A DNA stretch of 37,673 bases, from positions 1 to 37,673 of the forward strand of contig NZ_JAVBXR010000080.1 in the NCBI RefSeq assembly GCF_030824455.1, read 5' to 3'. Source of the stretch: Desulfobulbus sp. (GTDB lineage Bacteria > Desulfobacterota > Desulfobulbia > Desulfobulbales > Desulfobulbaceae). The translations under genes and the position numbers were made by a program. The notes below the pieces were generated by a model that saw only the letters and a program-made list of their open reading frames with translations, was not told the origin of the DNA and did not search any database. Shown here piece after piece: positions 31,871-37,673 of the stretch; the stretch's first letter is position 1, and each line of letters begins with the position of its first letter.

Positions 31871-32718
31871 GCCGCCAAAGCAAAGCCACCCAGATTTCGC
31901 TGTTGCTGCACGCTTTCCTTATCCTTGGCGGACTGCTGCTCAGCCGCTATGCGACCACCCAAACACCGCCGTTGGTGATTGATTTTTCGATTGCAACCGC
32001 CGAAGCCGCAACCGGCCCGCCCAACCAGCCGGCCGGCGACGAACAGCAGAAACCGGCTGGCGCGGAACCGGCGAAGGCCCAACCGGTTGCTCCCCCAAAA
32101 GAGCCGCAAAAAGAGCTGCTCAAGCCCGCAATCAAGCAACCGCAAAAACCCAAAAAACCAGCGGCCCCAAAGCCCAAGGCGGCAAAGGAAGCGGCGAAAA
32201 TGCCAGCCCAGCCCGCCGTGCAGCCAACCCCGGAACCAGCGCCCGCGCCAAAAACTGACGCCCAGCCGGAGGAATCGAACGCGGAAGCGCAGACAGGAAC
32301 ATCCCAGAGCGACCCGGGCGGTTCAACCGCAGCAGCTTCAACCACAGCAACCGCTTCAAACCAGACAGCGGCCGGCAGCCAGTCGGGAGGCGCACAGCCG
32401 GGCGGAAAACACGAAGGGACAGGAGGCGGCGCAGGGGGCGGCGGCAAGGCGAGTTACAACTTTGAATACATCCGCCGGCTGATCCTGAACAACCTGAGTT
32501 TCCCGGCCACAGCCCGAAAGATGGGGCTGACCGGCAAGATCGTGGTCTCGTTTCTGCTCAGGGAAGACGGCCAGGTCGAGGACATCGCCATTGTCTCCGG
32601 CTCTGGTCACGAAATCCTCGACAACAACGTGGTGGCCACCATCCGCAGGATCGCCCCCTTTCCCCGGCCGCCGGCCCGCGCCCAACTGGTGCTGCCCATT
32701 GTCTACAACCTCAAATAG
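31867..32718 (+). CDS. tonB: TonB energy-transducing protein
   Basis: The 283-aa protein has an N-terminal membrane anchor (about residues 6-26, SLLLHAFLILGGLLLS), a long Pro/Ala/Lys-rich spacer (about 45-150), a Gly/Ser-rich part, and a C-terminal TonB domain (about 200-283; FEYIRRLILNNLSFP, GKIVVSFLLREDG, FPRPP). It spans the periplasm to pull on TonB-dependent receptors. It closes a six-gene set of overlapping or near-abutting genes that starts with the binding protein at 28181. A repeat cluster follows its stop. Confidence 0.93.
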   Translation: MSRQSKATQISLLLHAFLILGGLLLSRYATTQTPPLVIDFSIATAEAATGPPNQPAGDEQQKPAGAEPAKAQPVAPPKEPQKELLKPAIKQPQKPKKPAAPKPKAAKEAAKMPAQPAVQPTPEPAPAPKTDAQPEESNAEAQTGTSQSDPGGSTAAASTTATASNQTAAGSQSGGAQPGGKHEGTGGGAGGGGKASYNFEYIRRLILNNLSFPATARKMGLTGKIVVSFLLREDGQVEDIAIVSGSGHEILDNNVVATIRRIAPFPRPPARAQLVLPIVYNLK

Positions 32719-32862
32719 GCCGACTCGGTTTCGCCGCCCCTACATTCTTTGAACAAGATGTTGATTTACCGTCGATAATCCACAGAATAATGACGCAGCT
32801 GCGGGTTTTTTTCAGGCGTGTTGGCCTCGGAGGATCGTGCCCACAATCCTGCGTGGGAACGA

Positions 32863-33075
32863 AAGGATGCAATGACGGCTCGCGCGCATCGGCGAAAACA
32901 ACAAGAGGAACGAGGGGTAAACATATGGATATTGTTGGGGTTCGTTCCTCACCCACAACCTACGCGCTGGGCCGCGAATTAGCCGGGAACGCTCCCTATT
33001 TCGTCATCTCGACCAACGGGAGAGATCTCTTCCCCCGTGAGATTTCTCCTCGCTGCGCTCGTCGAAATGACCGAG
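32863..33075 (+). repeat. Interspersed repeat unit, direct copy
   Basis: Order of blocks: GGATGCAATG, GAGGAACGAGGGGTAAACATATGG, then the GTTGGGGTTCGTTCCTCACCC hairpin arm, CAACCTACGCGCTG, and GAGATCTCTTCCCC / GATTTCTCCTCGC. It repeats in the same order at 33458-33680. Confidence 0.75.
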
Positions 33076-33117
33076 ATGGAAGGTCTTGCGCAAGAGTGGG
33101 CAGCGAGGATGGTTGGG

Positions 33118-33660
33118 GTGAGGAACGAACCCCAGCTTTATATCCATCCTAATCCCGATAGCCACGGACGTCCGCCCCGCCGGGGTGCGGCTTGTTTCGT
33201 TGAGGGGTGTTCGGGCACGATGGGGGGCCATTGGCGCTGAGCCGTTCGGCGAGGTGGGGAACCGGATACAAGGGGCAAACTGTTTGAGCGCAGCGAGTTA
33301 TTGCCCCGCCGGTTCCGCACCTTGGCGAACGGGGCAGTCTCAGCGCCAGGGCTGCCCTTTCTTTTGTTTCTTTTCTTTGGGCAAGCAAAGAAAAGAAAGC
33401 CCCTCCCGCAGGGAGACAAAGGGTGGGTTTTATAACTTTGGGTCATAAAACCGAGAGGATGCAATGCCGGCACGCTCGCAGCGGCGAAAACGGCAAGAGG
33501 AACGAAGGGTAAACATATGGATATTGTGTTGGGGTTCGTTCCTCACCCGCAACCTACGCGCTGTGCCGTGAATGAACTGCGAAACACTCGCCAACGCTCC
33601 TCATTGCGTGAGCTCGACCGGTGGGAGAGATCTCTTCCCCCGCGAGATTTCTCCTCGCTG
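33118..33660 (-). repeat. Composite repeat, right copy (inverted relative to 16793-17315)
   Basis: Its reverse complement follows 16793-17315 block by block. The best conserved part lies at about 33172-33420, with GGCAGCCCT, GGTGCGGAACCGGCGGGGC and CTCAACGAAACAAGCCGCA in common. Together the two copies bracket modE to tonB. Confidence 0.85.
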
Positions 33661-33805
33661 TGCTCGTCGAAACGACCTCTCCGAGACGTCGTCTCAAGCG
33701 TGGATGCAAGCGAGAGATCCCATACCGTCAAACGGTCTCTGGCTGAAGATTAATCGTAATCAAAAAAATTGACGTTCCACCATCGACAACCCACAGGAGG
33801 ATGAA

Positions 33806-35884
33806 GTGAAAAAAAAGTTTCTTGTATCTGGACTCACGTGTTTGTTGAGCCTCTCCCACCATGCCGTCCGGGCGGAGACCGCCACGCTTGAACAGATCAC
33901 CGTGGAAGAAACCGCCGTGGCCGAGCAATCGCTGGCCGCCCCCAAAGAGACGATTGCACTCGATCAGGAGCCGGTCCGGCCCGACACCCTCAGCGAGGCC
34001 CTGAAGGATATTTTTTACGTGGAACTCCTCAAAGACGGCAGTTACAACGCCGAGCCCTACATTCGCGGCCGGGGCACGAAAGGCGTGCCGGTGTATCTCG
34101 AAGGCATGCGTCTCAACGCCGGTCACAACGATTCCACCAATCTGCTCAGTATGATCGACGTTGGTTCGGTGGACGTGTATCGCGGCGCGAACGCCTCCAC
34201 CCTGGGCATGGGGGCCATGAGCGGCGCGGTGGTGGCCAAATTCGCGGAACCGACCTTCGGCAAGACCGACGCCTTTGGCGCGTCAGGATTTATGAACGTG
34301 CAAAGCGGGTTGTTCTCGGAATCCGGCCTGTCCACCTCCATGGGGGCAGAGGTGTTCAACGACCGCTTCAGTTTCTCGCTCAGCGGCGGCGTGTCCGACT
34401 TTATGGGATACGAGGACGGCAATGGCGATGAAGTGCTCCATTCGGGGTATGAGATGTCCAACTACAACGGCGCGGCGGCGGTCAAGGTCAGCGACGACAG
34501 CTACGCCTATCTCCGCTACATGAAAATCGAGGCGGATTCCGAAGATCCCTTTTCCCGGTATCAGAACGGCGGCGTCTGGCTGTACACCGACAGACCCAAC
34601 GACGACGGCAAATACTACTTTGTCGGGTATCGGGACGCCTCTCTGGGCGGCCTGAAGGATGTGGACGTGCAGCTCTATGGCAACGACCTGCACTACGACG
34701 TCAATACCAACCGCGAGGCCACGCCCTCAGAAATGAACCAACTCTACCGCGAAAGCGAGACCCGGGGCGGCAAGGTCTCGGCCAAGAAGGCCTTGGACGA
34801 TCATCTGCTCTCCTTTTCCACCGGCTACTCCAAAATGGACATCACCAACGGCCTGCGCAAGTTCAACATGGCGACCAAAACCTGGGGTGACTGGACCAAC
34901 GCCTACGGCATCAGCGGCGGGGACATCAGCTCGTATGCGCTCAACGCGGCCGACGACTTCACCTACGACAAGGCCTTTTTCAACCTGTCGGGCGGCTACG
35001 AGCATGTGCGGCGCAATGTCGACTCCAACATCAACACCTCGGCGCTGGCAAAGCTTGTGCCTGCGGCGCTGTTGGATCAGATACGGCAGGAGGACACCCA
35101 TGAAGACGACAACCTGTTCTCCGCCGGCGTCATTGCCGGCTACAAATTCTGTTCCGCCTTTGTCCCCTACGTCAAACTGTCCAACGCCACGCGCACCCCT
35201 TATTTCAACGAGGCGTATGGCAACAATCCCGGCAACGGCTCGCAGATTCCCAATCAGACCCTAGACAACGAAACCGTCTGGGGCGCCGACCTCGGCGCGG
35301 ACGGCAAGCTGGGCGCCTTCTATTACACCAGCGCCCTCTACTATCAGAAATATTCGGATTACATCGAGTTGGTCAACACCGGCTTCAAAACCACCGCCGG
35401 CTTGCCGATCAAACAATTCATCAACCTTGACGACGCGGAGATCTACGGGGCGGAAGCCATGGTTGGCTATAATCTGGGCGGCGACCGTTTTGTCGAGGCC
35501 AGCTATCTGTACACCTATGGCGAAAATGAAACCTACGACCAGCCGCTGGCCTACATTGCCCCGCAAAAGCTGACCGTTGCCGTGGGGCAGCGCCGGGAGC
35601 TGGGGTTGAACTGGCGCATTGAGGAGATGATGGTCGACAACCAGGACCGGATATCGAAAATCAACGGCGAGACGCCGACCGCCGGCTATGCGTTAACCAA
35701 TCTTTCCATCAGCTATGCCTTTGATCAATGGGCCTGGGCCAAAAAAACCGTGGTGGCCTTTGATCTCAACAATGTGTTTGACTGCGAATACCGCGAGCAT
35801 CTGGACCGGGTGTCCTCGACCGCGTGGTATCTGCCCGACGATCCCGGCGTCAACGGCCTGCTTTCGCTGCGCGTGCAGTTTTAG
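33806..35884 (+). CDS. TonB-dependent outer-membrane receptor 3
   Basis: The GTG at 33806 is taken as start because AGGAGG lies 8 bases upstream and a signal peptide follows (KKKFLVSGLTCLLSLSHHAVRAE). The 692-aa protein has a TonB-box-like LEQITVEET (about 28-36), a plug with PYIRGRGTKGVPVYLEGMR and SVDVYRGANASTLGMGAMSG, and a barrel ending LSLRVQF. It differs markedly from receptors 1 and 2, so the ligand likely differs too. A binding-protein gene follows after 8 bases. It is set off from the main cluster by repeats on both sides. Confidence 0.92.
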   Translation: MKKKFLVSGLTCLLSLSHHAVRAETATLEQITVEETAVAEQSLAAPKETIALDQEPVRPDTLSEALKDIFYVELLKDGSYNAEPYIRGRGTKGVPVYLEGMRLNAGHNDSTNLLSMIDVGSVDVYRGANASTLGMGAMSGAVVAKFAEPTFGKTDAFGASGFMNVQSGLFSESGLSTSMGAEVFNDRFSFSLSGGVSDFMGYEDGNGDEVLHSGYEMSNYNGAAAVKVSDDSYAYLRYMKIEADSEDPFSRYQNGGVWLYTDRPNDDGKYYFVGYRDASLGGLKDVDVQLYGNDLHYDVNTNREATPSEMNQLYRESETRGGKVSAKKALDDHLLSFSTGYSKMDITNGLRKFNMATKTWGDWTNAYGISGGDISSYALNAADDFTYDKAFFNLSGGYEHVRRNVDSNINTSALAKLVPAALLDQIRQEDTHEDDNLFSAGVIAGYKFCSAFVPYVKLSNATRTPYFNEAYGNNPGNGSQIPNQTLDNETVWGADLGADGKLGAFYYTSALYYQKYSDYIELVNTGFKTTAGLPIKQFINLDDAEIYGAEAMVGYNLGGDRFVEASYLYTYGENETYDQPLAYIAPQKLTVAVGQRRELGLNWRIEEMMVDNQDRISKINGETPTAGYALTNLSISYAFDQWAWAKKTVVAFDLNNVFDCEYREHLDRVSSTAWYLPDDPGVNGLLSLRVQF

Positions 35885-35892
35885 AGCCTGCC

Positions 35893-36921
35893 ATGCGCCT
35901 GTTTGCGATCTATTTATTGCTTCTGGTTGCGGCCCCATGCGGGGCCGCGCTGGAGGCCGCCGGCCCGATACAACAGCGGGCAACGCCTGCGATTACGCGG
36001 GTGTTCGGCTCCGCGCCGCCAATGACTCTTTTGGCCTATGTGCTGAACTCCGACACCCTGATCGCCGTCAACGCGCCTTTGAAAAACAGCGCCAACAACG
36101 CCGAACCGCGCTTTTTAAGCCCGCGCTTCCTGCAACTGCCGGTGTTGGGAGGCTGGCAGGGCGACCACCAGCCCAATCTTGAGGAAATTCTCCTGGCCCA
36201 TCCCGAGTTGATCGTCATCTGGGACACGCCCCTGCTCAGCGACCGGGTTGTCGCTGATCTGCAGAAAATCAACATCCCCGCAGTCAAGGTCAACATTGAC
36301 CGGACCGAATCGTATCCGCAGGTTTTCCGCATGCTGGGCGAGGTTTTGGGTAAAAAAGATCGTGGCGCGCAGTTGGCCCGATACGCCGAAGAGGAGCTGC
36401 GACAGTTGCAGGCGTTCACCGCGTCCATACCGCCGGCAAAGCGGGTTCGGGTCTATTACGCCGAGGGCCAGGACGGGTTGCGCACCGATTGCGAACACTC
36501 CTTTCACGCCGAACCCATCACCTTTGCCGGCGGCGAAAACGTGCAGCACTGCACCCAGAGCACGGTCATGGGCATGGTGTCCGTCAATTTCGAGCAAGTC
36601 CTGCAATACAATCCTGAGGTAATTATTGCCCAGGAACAGGAATTTATGCGCGCCATCACCCAGGACGACAAATGGCGCAACCTAGCGGCGGTGAAGAAAA
36701 AACGCGTCTATCTTGTGCCCAGAACCCCGTTCAACTGGCTTGACCGCCCGCCTTCGCTGATGCGGATACTCGGCGCCCACTGGTTGGCCGCCGTCTTGTA
36801 TCCCGACCAATATCCCTATGACCTGCGGGCAAAAACAGCGGCCTTTTTCACCCTGTTCTTCGGCGTGACCCTGAGCGGCGAAGAGCTGGATCAATATTTC
36901 GCCGCTCCTTCAGGCCTCTGA
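35893..36921 (+). CDS. FecB/BtuF-type periplasmic binding protein 2
   Basis: The 342-aa protein starts with a signal peptide (MRLFAIYLLLLVAAPCGAAL) and is a paralogue of the binding protein at 28181-29266; both contain RVYYAEG, SFHAE, AGG and FNWxDRPPSxMRxLGxxWL. A pair of Cys residues (DCEHSF and QHCTQ) near the ligand region is absent from copy 1. No permease or ATPase follows, so it may share the FecCD importer upstream. It probably takes ligand delivered by receptor 3. It ends before a perfect hairpin. Confidence 0.88.
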   Translation: MRLFAIYLLLLVAAPCGAALEAAGPIQQRATPAITRVFGSAPPMTLLAYVLNSDTLIAVNAPLKNSANNAEPRFLSPRFLQLPVLGGWQGDHQPNLEEILLAHPELIVIWDTPLLSDRVVADLQKINIPAVKVNIDRTESYPQVFRMLGEVLGKKDRGAQLARYAEEELRQLQAFTASIPPAKRVRVYYAEGQDGLRTDCEHSFHAEPITFAGGENVQHCTQSTVMGMVSVNFEQVLQYNPEVIIAQEQEFMRAITQDDKWRNLAAVKKKRVYLVPRTPFNWLDRPPSLMRILGAHWLAAVLYPDQYPYDLRAKTAAFFTLFFGVTLSGEELDQYFAAPSGL

Positions 36922-36933
36922 GCGCAATAACGC

Positions 36934-36958
36934 CTGCAGCGCGTTTATGGCGCTGCAG
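36934..36958 (+). terminator. Terminator-like hairpin after binding protein 2
   Basis: CTGCAGCGC and GCGCTGCAG pair perfectly (9 bp) around GTTTATG, followed by CTTGTGTTGTT, which is T-rich but not a pure T-run. Confidence 0.6.
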
Positions 36959-36961
36959 CTT

Positions 36962-37155
36962 GTGTTGTTGGGGTTCGTCCCTCACCCGCAACCTACGCGC
37001 TGTGCCGCGAATTACCCGCGAAGCACTCGCCAACGCTCCCCATTGCGTCATCTCGACCGGAGGGAGAGATCTCTTCCCCCGCAAGATTTCTCCTCGCGGT
37101 GCTCGTCGATGACGAAGCTGCGCGCTTCACTTTTGAAATAGAAATGGAATGAACC
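36962..37155 (+). repeat. Interspersed repeat copy at the right end of the receptor-3 cassette
   Basis: It contains GTTGGGGTTCGTCCCTCACCC, CAACCTACGCGCTGTGCCG, GAGATCTCTTCCCCC and GATTTCTCCTCGC, in the same order as 33458-33680. The last 95 bases are an inverted match of 12175-12250 next to tunR. Confidence 0.75.
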
Positions 37156-37368
37156 CAGTGGCGAAATCCAACATCGCATCATTGCGCCCTGCTGGCGCGA
37201 TGATCGTTCCCTGCGCACGCCGTGGGAATACGACCTGGGACGCTCCAGCGTCCGAGACACCGGAGCAAACAATCGCCAGTGCCGGGATGGCCACGGCTAG
37301 GCGATCAAATCGCTCTATCTCAATGATAGGGATACTGTCCCCGAAAATACAAAAATCGATTTCTTGCG
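37156..37368. other. Non-coding intergenic stretch with palindromes
   Basis: It includes GTTCCC / GTGGGAA and a perfect GGACGCT-CC-AGCGTCC hairpin (37238-37253), of a kind common in proteobacterial intergenic repeats. Frames of 79-91 residues on both strands have no family signature. Confidence 0.4.
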
Positions 37369-37440
37369 ATACTTCGGTATCCAGATAACGTGATACTTGC
37401 AATCCTACTTGGCGTGGCTTAGGCTTTGTTCGTCGTACAT
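37369..37440 (-). pseudogene. IS200/IS605-like transposase (TnpA) N-terminal remnant
   Basis: Reading leftward from an ATG at 37440 (with GAGGAGA upstream) gives MYDEQSLSHAK, a TAG stop, then DCKYHVIWIPKYRKK. This matches the IS200 TnpA start, in which a codon for Trp or Tyr normally occupies the place of the stop. After about 28 codons the match is lost, so the gene is both interrupted and truncated. The catalytic HUH and Tyr regions are missing. Confidence 0.75.
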
Positions 37441-37530
37441 GGGGAGTCTCCTCTTCTTGAACTTTGAGCGGTTCTGAAGTCGTAGACTTCCCATTTCTCC
37501 CGGAACTGTCAAACTTGGGAGTCCACCGGC
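37441..37530 (-). mobile_element. Possible left end of the IS200-like element
   Basis: Upstream of the remnant lies GAAGTC-TAC-GACTTC (37475-37489), a small perfect palindrome. IS200 elements typically carry subterminal hairpins before tnpA. The boundary is uncertain. Confidence 0.4.
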
Positions 37531-37673
37531 AGAGCCGATAGTTTACCTATTTATTATTACCTGGTTCAGTGAAAAAACATCTATAAAATCAACGTAAAAT
37601 TAAAATCAACATATTGAAATTTCAGTAAAAATATTGCAATATCCGCCTGTCCTGAAAACTCACTTGGCAGGTG

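Larger units (their letters stand above)
32719..33805. repeat. 1.1-kb repeat cluster between tonB and TonB receptor 3
   Basis: The gap is built mostly of interspersed repeats: a direct pair at about 32863-33075 and 33458-33680, and the composite inverted copy (33118-33660). At the left, 32833-32858 carries a GTGCCCACA / TGCGTGGGAAC pair typical of common intergenic palindromes. Translations of these stretches look like repeat-derived frames, not genes. No ModE-like operator was found before receptor 3. Confidence 0.75.

Noticed and set aside
33138..33473. 111-codon minus-strand frame in the repeat cluster
   Set aside because: It is a translation of the composite repeat, which occurs again at 17 kb with frame-breaking differences.
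32758..33806. Similar short stretches before the repeat cluster (32765) and before receptor 3 (33778) as a target duplication
   Set aside because: They match at about 21 of 29 positions, too diverged and too long to call a duplication by eye.

Overview
The window looks like a chromosomal segment of a GC-rich anaerobic, probably sulfate-reducing Desulfobacterota (Desulfobulbaceae-like). That is inferred from tetraheme cytochromes c3, a split-Soret-type cytochrome, a TunR-type tungstate regulator (a family described from sulfate reducers), DUF169 and FmdE proteins. No rRNA, tRNA or CRISPR array was seen. The dominant theme is molybdenum/tungsten handling.

Layout. 1-3106: the 3' end of an SbmA/YddA-like ABC exporter gene whose ATPase motifs are degenerate, a GH5 glucanase-like gene and an EEP-family hydrolase, followed by a convergent papain-like protease gene. 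4157-9674: a first Mo/W block with a stand-alone ModE-type winged-helix protein, a convergent 68-aa molbindin, TrmO, a small membrane protein, an alpha/beta hydrolase and a ModABC/TupABC-like transporter (ATPase, binding protein, permease). 9952-13931: a redox block with two paralogous cytochromes c3 around a split-Soret-type cytochrome, a DUF169 protein and TunR. 14015-18209 (minus strand): modE, then a repeat cluster, then modABC.

18642-36921: a large outer-membrane uptake region. A small PF00174-like protein precedes two related modules. Module A is TonB receptor, FmdE and two methyltransferases. Module B is TonB receptor, methyltransferase, DUF4213/DUF364 protein and FmdE. A FecCD/BtuCD-type ABC importer and a complete ExbB-ExbD-TonB set follow. 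After a 1.1-kb repeat cluster comes a third TonB receptor with a second FecB-type binding protein. The window ends with another repeat copy and an IS200-like transposase remnant.

The thread linking these blocks is a repeated 23-24-base inverted repeat, CGNTAT-N11/12-ATANCG, resembling ModE operators. It lies in front of modE itself, the winged-helix gene, the molbindin gene, a cytochrome c3 gene, the PF00174-like gene and, in tandem, the first TonB receptor gene; a weaker copy precedes trmO. This suggests that the TonB/FmdE/methyltransferase/FecCD cluster is a molybdenum- or tungsten-responsive outer-membrane uptake system, possibly importing a chelated form of the metal. Composite repeats in opposite orientation (16793-17315 and 33118-33660) bracket modE plus this whole cluster, suggesting a rearranging or acquired cassette. 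The operator pattern and gene order are read directly from the sequence; the substrate is inference.
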